This document shows, piece by piece, positions 43,166 to 51,620 of a stretch of 64,000 nucleotides of DNA. The stretch's first letter is position 1. The number at the start of each line of letters is the position of its first letter. The notes under the pieces are model-generated. The model was not told the DNA's origin. It ran no database searches and was given only the letters and a program-made list of their open reading frames with translations. The stretch spans positions 248,001-312,000 of the forward strand of contig JADJVD010000005.1 in NCBI GenBank assembly GCA_016716745.1. Reading direction: 5' to 3'. Source of the DNA: Hyphomicrobiales bacterium. GTDB taxonomy: Bacteria > Pseudomonadota > Alphaproteobacteria > Rhizobiales > Beijerinckiaceae. The position numbers and the translations under genes were made by a program.

Positions 43166-44432
43166 TCAGCCGAAGATGTCGGTCGTGATGCCGGCGTACC
43201 AGCCGTAATTCTCCTCTGTCTGCTGGTGGCGCAGCTGGGAGGTCTCGTCGGAGCTGGGAGACGAAGGTCGTCACGGCGGCGATCTTGCCGTCCTTCGGCG
43301 CGTAGGTTCCGCCGACTTTCACCGTGTCGTCGGCGGTGATCAGCGACCAGCAGGTGTTGAGATAACGCGGCGGGAAGGCGCGGGCGGCGGTCAGCTCCGC
43401 CCGCAGCGTCTGGGCGACGACCTTCGCCTGCGAATTGGCGGCGAAGGCCGATTTCGGCATGTCGCCGGCGACGGACGAGTCGCCCAGCACGAAAATCGCC
43501 GGGTCGACGGCCGAGCGCATGGTCGCCGGATCGATCGGGCAGAAGCGGTTGGCGGTGGCGAGCCCCGCATCGCGGGCGATCGCGCCGGCCATCTGCGCCG
43601 GGATGACGTTGACGAGATCGGCCTTGTAGGTCTCGAAGCCGGTGACGACCGTGTTTGTCTTCGGGTCGACGCTCTTGACGCCGTCATGGATCTTCGGGCC
43701 GAGCCATTCGACCATGCCGGGGTAATGGCGTTCCCAGCCCTGCTGGAACAGCGCCTGCTTCGAGAAGCTCTCCTTGGGATCGAGAACAATGATCTTCGCT
43801 TTGCCGCGGCCGGTGGCCTTGAGGCGCGCCGCCATCATCGAGACGCGCTCGTAGGGGCCGGGCGGGCAGCGATAGGGGTTCGGCGGGGCGATCATCACGA
43901 TCAGGCCGCCGTCCGGCACGGCGTCGAGGCGCTGGAGCAGGATGTCGGTCTGCGGGCCCGCCTTCCAGGCGTGCGGCATCGCCGTCTCGGCCTCCTTCGA
44001 CCAGCCGGGCACCGAGGCGTAATCGAGGTCGATTCCCGGCGCCACGACGAGCTGGTCGTAGGGCACGCGCGCCCCGTCGGCGAGGGCGACGACCTTCGCA
44101 TTGCGGTCGATCCCGGTCGCGAACTGGCGGACATACTTCACGCCGTACTGCGCGATGGGGACGCGGTTGAAGACGATCTGTCCGCGCTGCTTCAGGCCGC
44201 CGAGATAGAGGTTCGAGTGGAAGCACGTCATGTAGTAGTCGGCGGGATCGATCATCACCACGTCGATCGCGCCCTGCGAGTCGCGGGCGACGTATTTGGC
44301 CACGGTCGAGCCGCCGGGGCCGCCGCCGACGACCACGACGCGCGCGCGCGCCTGACCGATGACGGCGGGCGCCGCGAGTGTCGCGCCGGTCGCGAGGGAG
44401 CCGGCGATGAGGCCGCGTCGAGTGAAATGCAT
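43166..44432 (-). pseudogene. soxF: SoxF, sulfide dehydrogenase flavoprotein (FCSD type), one frameshift near the 3' end
   Basis: Flavocytochrome c sulfide dehydrogenase flavoprotein. A twin-arginine-like start (FTRRGLIAGSLATG) is followed by the FAD motif VVVVGGGPGGSTVAKYV, Cys70 in DYYMTCFHSN (the expected covalent FAD site) and Cys189 in NPYRCPPGP for the redox disulfide; LNTCWSLI supplies the other. After TTFVS the frame is lost at the GGG run at 43256-43258 on the plus strand. Omitting one base restores SSDETSQLRHQQTEENYGW and YAGITTDIFG to a stop at 43166, about 421 residues in all, the normal family end. Uncorrected, the frame runs on to 43056 with unrelated sequence. An assembly error seems more likely than a real defect. 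Confidence 0.87.
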
Positions 44433-44454
44433 GGTTCCCTCCCGATTGTCGGCG

Positions 44455-45006
44455 TCAGCCGATCTTGATGTAGGCGAAGCCCTTGGCCTGAAGGTCGGCG
44501 ACCGTGGCCACGCCGGACGGCGTGATCTCGATGCGCTCGGCCGGGCGCGCCAGCGCGCGGTCGATCTTCTGGCGCTCGAAGGTGACGTTGCAGAGATAGA
44601 CGCGCAGGCCGCTGCGCATCAGAGCCTCGACGCGCGGGAATATCTGCGGAACCGCGACCTCGTCGCGCCATTGCGTCTCCTCCAGCGAGGAGAGGAAGAA
44701 CTTCAGGCCCGGCCCGTGCGCGACGATGGCGAGCTGAACGGCGAAGGGGTCGGCGCCGTAGGCGTCGAAATGATTGCCGATGTTGGTCAGCATCTGCGAG
44801 AAGCGGGCGGGATCGCCGAAATCGCAATGATAGAGGCAGGCGACGTCGGCCTCCTTGCGCAGATCCTTCAGCGGCGTAACCGCCTTGGCCGAGCGCGCGG
44901 CTGCGGCCGGCGCGGGCGGGGCAGGCGCGGTCTGCGCGAGGGCGGGGCCGGCGGCTGCCATCGCCGCGAGCGCCGCCAGTGCGTTGCGCCGGTCGACATC
45001 GCTCAT
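44455..45006 (-). CDS. DsrE-like periplasmic sulfur-relay protein in the sox operon
   Basis: A 183-residue protein with an N-terminal export signal ending near ALAQ and a Pro/Ala linker (25-40). The rest has a DsrE/DsrF-like fold: DVACLYHCDFGDP with Cys57 and Cys61, a helix (FSQMLTNIGNHFDAYG), strand AIVAHGPGLKFFL, and GLRVYLCNVTFER with Cys139 in the position that carries persulfide in DsrE. The ATG at 45006 has GGAGGG before it. It lies between soxE and soxF. Cytoplasmic DsrE proteins hand sulfur to partners; an exported version next to sulfide dehydrogenase may accept polysulfide or persulfide in the periplasm. Confidence 0.82.
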   Translation of the reverse strand: MSDVDRRNALAALAAMAAAGPALAQTAPAPPAPAAAARSAKAVTPLKDLRKEADVACLYHCDFGDPARFSQMLTNIGNHFDAYGADPFAVQLAIVAHGPGLKFFLSSLEETQWRDEVAVPQIFPRVEALMRSGLRVYLCNVTFERQKIDRALARPAERIEITPSGVATVADLQAKGFAYIKIG

Positions 45007-45023
45007 GCCTTCCCTCCGCCGGT

Positions 45024-45380
45024 TCAGGGTTGCGGCTTTACGCTGCCGAAATAGGCCGCCAGCGCCTTGATCTCCTCGTCCGAGAGCACCTCGGCGACGG
45101 TGCGCATCGTTTCGTTGGTGCGCAGTTTCGTCTTGTATTGCAGCATCGCCTCGACGAAGGCGGGCGGTGCGTAGCCGACGATCGGCGGCACGGCGCCGAG
45201 CCACTTGCCGCTGATCTGGTGACACGCCACGCATTCGGACGACAGATGTCGCCCGAGTTCGAGATCGCCTTCGGACGGGCCGACCGGCTCGGCATGCTGT
45301 TGCTGGGCATGGCCGGTCGCTTCCTCGGCCCTCGCAGGGGAGGCGGCAACCAGCAGCGCGAAGGCGAGGGCGCGGATCAT
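45024..45380 (-). CDS. soxE: SoxE, monohaem cytochrome c (FCSD cytochrome partner)
   Basis: A 118-residue exported c-type cytochrome with a signal peptide (AFALLVAASPARA) and a single haem site CVACH (Cys50, Cys53, His54). The likely second ligand Met is in TNETMRTVAE. It overlaps the soxD stop by 4 bp (ATGA) and is followed by the DsrE-like gene and soxF, so it probably accepts electrons from SoxF. The classic SoxE of Paracoccus is described as dihaem; this one has one haem, closer to a short FccA. Confidence 0.8.
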   Translation of the reverse strand: MIRALAFALLVAASPARAEEATGHAQQQHAEPVGPSEGDLELGRHLSSECVACHQISGKWLGAVPPIVGYAPPAFVEAMLQYKTKLRTNETMRTVAEVLSDEEIKALAAYFGSVKPQP

Positions 45381-46048
45381 TCGACCTTGGGTCCGTCCTT
45401 GGAGTCCGGCGTCACGTCGAGCGAGCGCGCGCGGCTCGTCACCTTGGCGGGCTCCTTCGCGCAATCCTTCATGCAGGGCTCGCGCCAGAAGTGTTTTTCC
45501 GCCGTCTCGCGATCGTCCTCGTAGAAGCCGTCGCGATTGGGCAATTGCACGGAGGCGAAGCTCTCCTTCGACAGCACGAAGTCGTCGCCGACCAGATTGT
45601 TCTGGTTGAGCAGGAAGGCGACGATCGCGTAGGTCTCGTCGGGCGTCAGGGACTGCGCGTTGCCGAAGGGCATGGCGCGGCGGATGTAGTCGAAGCTCGT
45701 CGAGGCGTAGGGCCAGTAGGAGCCGATGGACTTCGTCGGCGCAGGCCCCGTCAGCGACCCCTCGCCGCCGACCAGCACGGGGAAGTTGCCGGCGCCCTCG
45801 CCGAATTCGCCGTGGCAGATGGCGCATTGCTCGCCGTAGAGCTTCTCGCCCTGTTTCACCGAGCCCTTGCCGGGCGGCAGATTCTTGCCGTCGGGCCGGA
45901 TCGCGATGTCCCAGGCGGCGATCTCCTCGGGCAACGCCACGCGGCCGAGCGGAGCCGGTCTGGCGGGCGCGGCCTGCTGCGCGAGCGCGGCGCCGGCGGC
46001 GAACGCGAGCAGCGCGCCGCCGAGCGCGAGCTTACGAAACTTCGACAT
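45377..46048 (-). CDS. soxD: SoxD, cytochrome c subunit of sulfane dehydrogenase SoxCD
   Basis: A 223-residue exported cytochrome with a signal peptide ending ALAQ and one haem motif CAICHG (Cys75, Cys78, His79), with RRAMPFGN as probable Met ligand. The C-terminus carries FWREPCMKDC with a conserved cysteine pair. It accepts electrons from SoxC, which oxidises the SoxY-bound sulfane. The single-haem form is shorter than the dihaem SoxD of Paracoccus. Its start overlaps the end of soxC by 17 bp. Confidence 0.92.
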   Translation of the reverse strand: MSKFRKLALGGALLAFAAGAALAQQAAPARPAPLGRVALPEEIAAWDIAIRPDGKNLPPGKGSVKQGEKLYGEQCAICHGEFGEGAGNFPVLVGGEGSLTGPAPTKSIGSYWPYASTSFDYIRRAMPFGNAQSLTPDETYAIVAFLLNQNNLVGDDFVLSKESFASVQLPNRDGFYEDDRETAEKHFWREPCMKDCAKEPAKVTSRARSLDVTPDSKDGPKVE

Positions 46049-47300
46049 TTTCGGTCTCCCCGTCGCCCCGGACGAGCCAGGTCTGGATGCCGTTGTTGTG
46101 ATAGATCGAGTTGACGCCGCGCACGGCGCGCAGCTCGTCCTTGGTCGGCTGCACGTAGCCGGTGTCGTCCATCGCGCGGGACTGGATCAGCAACTCGCGG
46201 CCGTCCCAGTCGAAGTCGACGTAGAAGCGAACGAAGGACAGCGGCATGACGGGCCCGTCGATGCGGGCCGCCACCCAGTTGCGGCCGCCGTCGAACGACA
46301 CATCCACGCGCTTGACGGAGCCGCGGCCGGACCAGGCGAGGCCGGACAGAACCTGCGGGCCCTTCTGGCGCAGCGGCGCCTGCGGCGAGGGGTTCGTGAC
46401 GATCGACTTGGCGTCCATCACCCAGGTGAAATGGCGCGCCTTGCCGTTCGCCATGAGGTCCGTGTATTTCGACGTTTCCTCGCGCTGCTCCCAGGGCTTG
46501 TCGCCGATCTCGAGGCGACGCAGCCACTTGATCCACATGTTGCCTTCCCAGCCGGGCACGACGAGGCGCAGCGGATAGCCATTCTCCGGCCGCAACGCCT
46601 CGCCGTTCATGTTCCAGGCGATCATGCAGTCGTTGAGCGCCTTCTCCATCGGGATGGAGCGCGTCATGCCAGCGGCGTCGGCGCCCTCGGCGAGCACCCA
46701 TTTGCCGGCAGGCTTGACGCCGGCGCGGTCGAACAGCGCCTTCAACGGAAGGCCTACATACCAGACGTTGTGCACCATGCCGTGGGTGAACTGGCAGCCG
46801 TTGAGCTGGGCGCCCTTCCACTCCATGCCCGAATTGGCGGCGCATTCCAGAAAGTAGGCGCGGTTGACGCGGCCCGGCATGCGCTTCAGCTCGTCCATCG
46901 TGAAGACGAGCGGCGTGTCGACGAGGCCGTGGATCATCAAGCGATGCTTCGACGGCTCGATCTCGGCGACGCCGCCGTGATGGCGCTCGAAGCACAGGCC
47001 GTTCGGCGTGATGACGCCGTCGAGCTCGTGCAGCGGCGTGAAGGAGACGGACGACTCCTTGCGCACCGTCAGCCATTCGACGTCGCGGCGCACGACGTTC
47101 TTCTCGAACTTCGAGGGAACGCCGTAGGGCGCGGTCACGACGCCGTCGCCGAGCTGCTGGTTCCAGGGCTGAACCAGCGTGATCAGCGGATCGGGCTTGG
47201 CGGCGGGCGTCGTCTGCGCGCGCGCCGGCGTCACGAGCCCGGCGCCGGCGCCGGCGGCTGCGGCCAGGAACGCGCGACGATGGACGGAATGTTCGGTCAT
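46032..47300 (-). CDS. soxC: SoxC, molybdenum subunit of sulfane dehydrogenase
   Basis: A 422-residue sulfite-oxidase-family protein. ATG 47300 begins a twin-arginine signal (HRRAFLAAAAGAGAG). The molybdenum ligand is Cys153 in YFLECAANSGMEWKG; the pterin-binding region and the C-terminal dimerisation domain (VDVSFDGGRNWVAARIDG) follow. With SoxD it performs the six-electron oxidation of the SoxY-bound sulfane sulfur, allowing full oxidation of thiosulfate without sulfur globules. It is 11 bp after soxB. Confidence 0.94.
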   Translation of the reverse strand: MTEHSVHRRAFLAAAAGAGAGLVTPARAQTTPAAKPDPLITLVQPWNQQLGDGVVTAPYGVPSKFEKNVVRRDVEWLTVRKESSVSFTPLHELDGVITPNGLCFERHHGGVAEIEPSKHRLMIHGLVDTPLVFTMDELKRMPGRVNRAYFLECAANSGMEWKGAQLNGCQFTHGMVHNVWYVGLPLKALFDRAGVKPAGKWVLAEGADAAGMTRSIPMEKALNDCMIAWNMNGEALRPENGYPLRLVVPGWEGNMWIKWLRRLEIGDKPWEQREETSKYTDLMANGKARHFTWVMDAKSIVTNPSPQAPLRQKGPQVLSGLAWSGRGSVKRVDVSFDGGRNWVAARIDGPVMPLSFVRFYVDFDWDGRELLIQSRAMDDTGYVQPTKDELRAVRGVNSIYHNNGIQTWLVRGDGETENVEVS

Positions 47301-47311
47301 CTGAACCTCTC

Positions 47312-49021
47312 TCAGGCGCCGGTGACTTTGACGGAGGTGTTGGGCTCGAGCCGCACGGTCTTCACGTCGGCGAGGTGCTTCTCGACGACATCCCAGATCG
47401 GCGGGCCTTCCGTGCCCTTGTTGACGCTGGCCCAACCGGCGACGACGTATTTACGGTCGGCGTCGAGCGGCTTGCCGGTCTTCAGTTCGGTGAGGCCGGA
47501 GATGCGCTGGTTGACGGGCTTCGACACGTCGATCGAATAGCCGACGCCGCCGACGCGCACCATGTCGCCGCCGCCCTGGAAGTAGGGATCGGGATGGAAG
47601 ATGTTGTCGGCGACATCCTCGAGCACGGCCTTCATCTGCGCGCCGGTCATCTCCATGCGGTAGCAGGCGGGATAGGTCATCGCGGTCGCGTTGGCGAGCG
47701 CGTCGAAGGTGATCGCGTCGCCCGGCGTCAGCGTGCCGCCCCAGCGGAAGCCGGGGGACAGAGAGATCTCCGCGTCGCGCTGCTTCAGCATCGCCTGACA
47801 GATGAGATCGTCGAAGGTGCCGTTGAAGTTGCCGCGACGGTAGAGCAGCGTCTCGGTTCGCCCAAGCTCGCGCGCCAGATCCTTCTCGAAGGGCGCGCGG
47901 ATCTTGCCGACGAGCGCCGCCATCTCGGCGTCGGGCGCGATCGCGTCGGAGAAGACAGGGATCAGGCGGAAGCGATAGCCCGAAACCTTCTTGTCCTTCA
48001 CGTCGAGATCGAGCCGGGCGAGGAACTTGCCGTGCGAGCCGGCGGCGATGATCAGCGTCGAGCCGACCTGCTGGGCCTCGGGAATCGCGTCATGCGTATG
48101 GGCGGCGAGGATGACGTCGAGCCCCTTCACGCGGCCGGCCATCTTGTAGTCGACGTCGTAGCCGTTGTGCGAGAGGAGGACGACGACGTCCGCGCCCTCG
48201 GCGCGCGCTTCGTCGACCTGCTTCTGCACGTCGTCCTCGCGCAGGCCGAACTCCCATTTCGGGATCATCCAGGCGGGGTTGGAGATCGGCGTGCGCGGAA
48301 ACGCCTGACCGATGACGGCGATTTTCGCGCCGCCCTTCTCGAAGGTCTTGCGCGGTTCGAAGACGGCGTCGCCGAACTCGTTCTCGCGCACGTTCTGGGC
48401 GAGGAAGGCGAAGGGCGCCTTGTCGACGATCTCCTTCACGCGGTCGGCGCCGTAGGTGAACTCCCAATGGCCCGTCATGGCCTCGACGCCGAGCGCGGCC
48501 TGCACGTCGACCATGTCCTGCGCGTTGGTCTTCAGCGATGTCCACGAGCCCTGCCAGGTGTCGCCGCCGTCGAGCAGCAGCACCTTGTCGGCGCCGCGCT
48601 CGGCGCGGATCGCCTTGATCAGCGTCGCCAGCCGGTCGACGCCGCCCATGCGGCCGTAGGACTTGGCGAGCGCAATGAAGTCGTCGCTGGTCAGGGCGTA
48701 GGCGTCGGCCGAGCCCGCCGCCACCTTGAACCGGGTGCGAAAGGCCTCGTCCGTCAGATGCGGCGGCCGGCCGCGCGCCTCGCCGACGCCGAGATTGATC
48801 GAGGGCTCGCGGAAATACAGCGGCGGCAACTGCGCGTGCAGGTCCGTCATGTACAGCAGCGTGAAGGTTCCGGCCGCGCCGAAGCGCAGCAGGTCGGCCT
48901 GCGTCAGCCGCTGTTGCGCCGCGACGCGGCCGAGGGGCCCGAGGCCCGCCGCCCCGACGAGAAGCGAGGCAGCCGCCGTCGCTTGCAGGAATTGCCTGCG
49001 ATCAATCATGTCCCGGTCCAT
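47312..49021 (-). CDS. soxB: SoxB, sulfate thiohydrolase
   Basis: A 569-residue dimanganese hydrolase that releases sulfate from SoxY-cysteine S-thiosulfonate. A Tat signal (DRRQFLQATAAASLLVGAAG) directs export. Metal motifs: YMTDLHAQ (Asp60, His62), DGGDTWQGS, GHWEFTYG, LLSHNGYDVD and AAHTHDAI; the C-terminal nucleotidase-like domain includes GNFNGTFDDL and FRWGGTLTPGD. The start may be ATG 49021 or the ATG four codons later. Confidence 0.95.
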   Translation of the reverse strand: MDRDMIDRRQFLQATAAASLLVGAAGLGPLGRVAAQQRLTQADLLRFGAAGTFTLLYMTDLHAQLPPLYFREPSINLGVGEARGRPPHLTDEAFRTRFKVAAGSADAYALTSDDFIALAKSYGRMGGVDRLATLIKAIRAERGADKVLLLDGGDTWQGSWTSLKTNAQDMVDVQAALGVEAMTGHWEFTYGADRVKEIVDKAPFAFLAQNVRENEFGDAVFEPRKTFEKGGAKIAVIGQAFPRTPISNPAWMIPKWEFGLREDDVQKQVDEARAEGADVVVLLSHNGYDVDYKMAGRVKGLDVILAAHTHDAIPEAQQVGSTLIIAAGSHGKFLARLDLDVKDKKVSGYRFRLIPVFSDAIAPDAEMAALVGKIRAPFEKDLARELGRTETLLYRRGNFNGTFDDLICQAMLKQRDAEISLSPGFRWGGTLTPGDAITFDALANATAMTYPACYRMEMTGAQMKAVLEDVADNIFHPDPYFQGGGDMVRVGGVGYSIDVSKPVNQRISGLTELKTGKPLDADRKYVVAGWASVNKGTEGPPIWDVVEKHLADVKTVRLEPNTSVKVTGA

Positions 49022-49058
49022 CGTTAAGGCGCGCGCCGCCTCGCAGCGCGCGGAGGCG

Positions 49059-49385
49059 TCAGGCGACGGTCAGCTTCGAGGTCGAGGTGTATTCGGAGCC
49101 GTTGTCGTCCTTCCAGGCGAATTTGAACTCGCCGGAGTCCTGCGCCTTGAAGAAGAAGGACTGATAGGGATTCGCCGAGATGGCCGAGTGCCAGGTCGCC
49201 GCGAACACCTGCTTGCCGTTGAAGGCGGCTGTGAAGGCGTTGATGATCTGGCGCGGGATCGTCTTGCCGGCGGAATCCTTGCGCTGGCCGCTCTCCATCT
49301 CGTGGGAGATGAGGGTCTTGATCTCGATGATCTCGCCCTTCTTGGCTTGAGCGGGAACGCGGACGCGGGGCGTCGGGTTGGCCAT
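49059..49385 (-). CDS. soxZ: SoxZ, sulfur-carrier complex subunit
   Basis: A 108-residue immunoglobulin-like protein that pairs with SoxY. It has the usual start PRVRVPAQAKKGEIIEIKTL and then ISHEMESGQRKDSAGKTIPR. It has no signal peptide and should be exported in complex with the Tat substrate SoxY. It lies between soxY and soxB on the minus strand. Confidence 0.95.
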   Translation of the reverse strand: MANPTPRVRVPAQAKKGEIIEIKTLISHEMESGQRKDSAGKTIPRQIINAFTAAFNGKQVFAATWHSAISANPYQSFFFKAQDSGEFKFAWKDDNGSEYTSTSKLTVA

Positions 49386-49433
49386 GTGTTCGTTTCCTCG
49401 AATGTCGTTGTCGTTGTCGGCGCGGTGCGCGGC

Positions 49434-49895
49434 TCAGCCGCCGCAGCCGCCGATCGTCACCTTGACTTCGGCCTTGGCCGTATAGAGCGCGCCGTTCGAC
49501 ATCTCGGCGATGCAGACGACGTTCTGCGTCTGCGCCAGACGCATGCGCGTGGAGGCGGAGGCCTTGCCGCAATCGGGCGTGAAGGTGTAGCTGACGACGC
49601 CGGGCTGCGGATTGCCGTCGGCGAAGACATGCACGGCCTTGACGAAATCGGCGTCCGTCATCGGGCTTTCGACGTCGACGGTGATCGGCACGACGAGGCC
49701 GTTCTCGGCGATCTGCGGCACGTCGAGCTTGATCTTGCCCGCGTCGATCTTCTTGTCGCCGTAGAGCTTCTTGATCTCGTCCGCGACCATCTTCTCGTCG
49801 GCGAACGCCAAGCGCGGGGCAAGCGCCGCCGCGAATGCGGCGATCGCGCCGGCGGACAGGACCGTCCGCCGCGAAGGCGTGAAAGTCGATGACAT
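49434..49895 (-). CDS. soxY: SoxY, sulfur-carrier protein with GGCGG swinging arm
   Basis: A 153-residue protein exported through a Tat signal (SRRTVLSAGAIAAF). The C-terminus is the invariant GGCGG with the carrier Cys151, on which all Sox intermediates are bound. ATG 49895 has GAGGAGA upstream; the longer open frame is rejected for lack of signal peptide. It is the first gene of the minus-strand operon soxYZBCDE-dsrE-soxF, with a probable SoxR site about 90 bp upstream. Confidence 0.95.
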   Translation of the reverse strand: MSSTFTPSRRTVLSAGAIAAFAAALAPRLAFADEKMVADEIKKLYGDKKIDAGKIKLDVPQIAENGLVVPITVDVESPMTDADFVKAVHVFADGNPQPGVVSYTFTPDCGKASASTRMRLAQTQNVVCIAEMSNGALYTAKAEVKVTIGGCGG

Positions 49896-49983
49896 CCAGT
49901 GTCTCCTCGAAACCTGAGCGATCTTGTCGCTCCTCCCATTGACGATGCGGCTTTTTGTCGGCACGCTTCGCACACATCATGAT

Positions 49984-49999
49984 ATGCGATTTGATGAAT
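49984..49999. promoter_or_regulatory. Probable SoxR operator between soxY and soxA
   Basis: On the minus strand the 16 bp read ATTC-ATCAAATC-GCAT. The site is AT-rich, lies in the 182-bp divergent space between soxY and soxA, and fits the ATT(A/C)-N8-NNAT layout of three other sites near sulfur genes. It is the weakest of the four in symmetry. SoxR binding is inferred. Confidence 0.5.
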
Positions 50000-50077
50000 G
50001 TAAAGCGGCCGAAGGTCGAATGAACGACCGGAAGAGCCGGAAAACGACGCCCCGAAGCGGGCGATGAGGGAGGAGAG

Positions 50078-50905
50078 ATGCGGATCAAATCTGGATGGAT
50101 CGCGGGCGCGCTGGCGCTCGCCGTCGGCCTCGCGGGCGCGAGCGCGCGGGCGCAGCAGGACGAGGGCGAAAAGGAGATCGAGCGCTATCGCGCGATGATC
50201 AACGATCCGATGGCGAACCCCGGCTATCTCGCGGTCGACCGCGGCGAGCAACTCTGGGCGACGAAGCGCGGCGAGAAGAACGTCTCGCTGGAGACCTGCG
50301 ATCTGGGCCAAGGCGCGGGCAAGCTCGAAGGCGCCTACGCCAAACTGCCGCGCTATTTCGCCGACGCCGACAAGGTGATGGATCTCGAACAGCGCCTGCT
50401 CTGGTGCATGCAGAAGATTCAAGGCCTCGACACGGCCGACGTGATCAAGCGCCGCTTCTCCGGACCGGGCCGGGCCTCCGACATGGAGGATCTCGTCGCC
50501 TACATCGCCAACAAGTCGATGAACATGAAGATCGACCCGCAGCTCTCGCATCCGAAGGAAAAGGAGATGGCGGCGCTTGGCGAGGCGGTGTTCCACATGC
50601 GCGGCGGGCAATACGACTATTCCTGCTCGTCCTGCCACGGCGAGGCGGGCAAGCGCATCCGGCTTCAGGGCCTTCCGGACCTTGCGGTTGCGGGCAAGGA
50701 CGCGCAGGCCGCGCTCGGAAGCTGGCCGACCTATCGCGTCTCGCAGAGCGCGCTGCGCACCATGCAGCACCGCATGTGGGACTGCTTCCGCCAGCAGCGA
50801 CTCGCCGAGCCGGCCTACGGTTCGGACCTCGTGACGGCGCTGCTCGCCTATCTCAACAAGCAGGCGGCGGGCGGCGAGCTCGTCGTCCCCTCGATCAAGC
50901 GCTGA
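50078..50905 (+). CDS. soxA: SoxA, cytochrome c subunit of L-cysteine S-thiosulfotransferase
   Basis: A 275-residue exported SoxA. With SoxX it couples thiosulfate to the SoxY cysteine. A signal peptide ends at ASARAQ. The haem site is CSSCH (Cys183, Cys186, His187). The active-site cysteine that ligates haem as a persulfide is Cys236 in MWDCFRQQR. Cys74 and Cys110 stand where the lost N-terminal haem was and should form a disulfide, so this is a single-haem SoxA. It precedes soxX by 10 bp; in most clusters soxX comes first. Confidence 0.94.
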   Translation: MRIKSGWIAGALALAVGLAGASARAQQDEGEKEIERYRAMINDPMANPGYLAVDRGEQLWATKRGEKNVSLETCDLGQGAGKLEGAYAKLPRYFADADKVMDLEQRLLWCMQKIQGLDTADVIKRRFSGPGRASDMEDLVAYIANKSMNMKIDPQLSHPKEKEMAALGEAVFHMRGGQYDYSCSSCHGEAGKRIRLQGLPDLAVAGKDAQAALGSWPTYRVSQSALRTMQHRMWDCFRQQRLAEPAYGSDLVTALLAYLNKQAAGGELVVPSIKR

Positions 50906-50915
50906 GGAGACAGCC

Positions 50916-51533
50916 ATGACGATCAAGACCCTGATCGCGGGTGCGGCGCTTGCGCTCGCCACGACCTGCGCCCTCGCGCAGGACAAGCCTGTCGCGGTCG
51001 ACCGCGCGGCGTTCGACAAGCTGCTCGCCGACGGCTACGCCAAGGCGCCTGAGGACTGGCGGGCCAAGATGGTTCTCGACGAGACGCAGCGCGTCTGCAC
51101 CGAGACGCGCAATCGCCCCGCCAACGCGCAGGCGGCGGCCATCGCCGAGCGCGAGGGCAAGGACGTGAAGTTCCCGGCCGACGGGCAGTTCTTTGGCGAC
51201 ATCAAGGCGGGGCTGAAGGTCGCCAATACGGGCACCGGCAGCCAGTTTTCCGATGCGCCGGGCACCTATGTCGGCGGCAATTGCTACGCCTGCCACCAGA
51301 TGGATGTGAAGGAGGTGAGCTACGGAACGCTCGGGCCCTCGCTCACCGGCTACGGCAAGACGCGCAAGGACGAGGCCTCGATCCGCGATACGTGGAAGAA
51401 GATCTACAATTCGCAGGCTGTCGTGCCGTGCTCCAACATGCCGCGCTTCGGCGCCAAGGCCATCCTCACCGAGCAGCAGATGAAGGACGTGATGGCCTAT
51501 CTCCTGTCGCCGGACTCGCCCGTCAACAAGTGA
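50916..51533 (+). CDS. soxX: SoxX, cytochrome c subunit of L-cysteine S-thiosulfotransferase
   Basis: A 205-residue exported cytochrome. The signal peptide ends ALAQD. The haem motif is CYACHQ (Cys123, Cys126, His127), with Met175 in CSNMPRFG as axial ligand. The AMKDVMAYLL-like helix closes the domain (QQMKDVMAYLLSPDSP). The long N-terminal part before the haem matches class II SoxX. It ends the soxAX operon, followed by a strong terminator. Confidence 0.94.
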   Translation: MTIKTLIAGAALALATTCALAQDKPVAVDRAAFDKLLADGYAKAPEDWRAKMVLDETQRVCTETRNRPANAQAAAIAEREGKDVKFPADGQFFGDIKAGLKVANTGTGSQFSDAPGTYVGGNCYACHQMDVKEVSYGTLGPSLTGYGKTRKDEASIRDTWKKIYNSQAVVPCSNMPRFGAKAILTEQQMKDVMAYLLSPDSPVNK

Positions 51534-51573
51534 CGGCGCGCGCCTGACGGGCGACAAGCCCGCGACGAACGAG

Positions 51574-51599
51574 AAGCCCGGCTCCCGCCGGGCTTTTTT
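51574..51599 (+). terminator. Rho-independent terminator after soxX
   Basis: A 9-bp stem, AAGCCCGGC with GCCGGGCTT, around TCCC, followed by TTTT. It lies between convergent soxX and soxW. Confidence 0.88.
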
Positions 51600-51620
51600 C
51601 GTGCGCGCGAAAAGGCGTCG

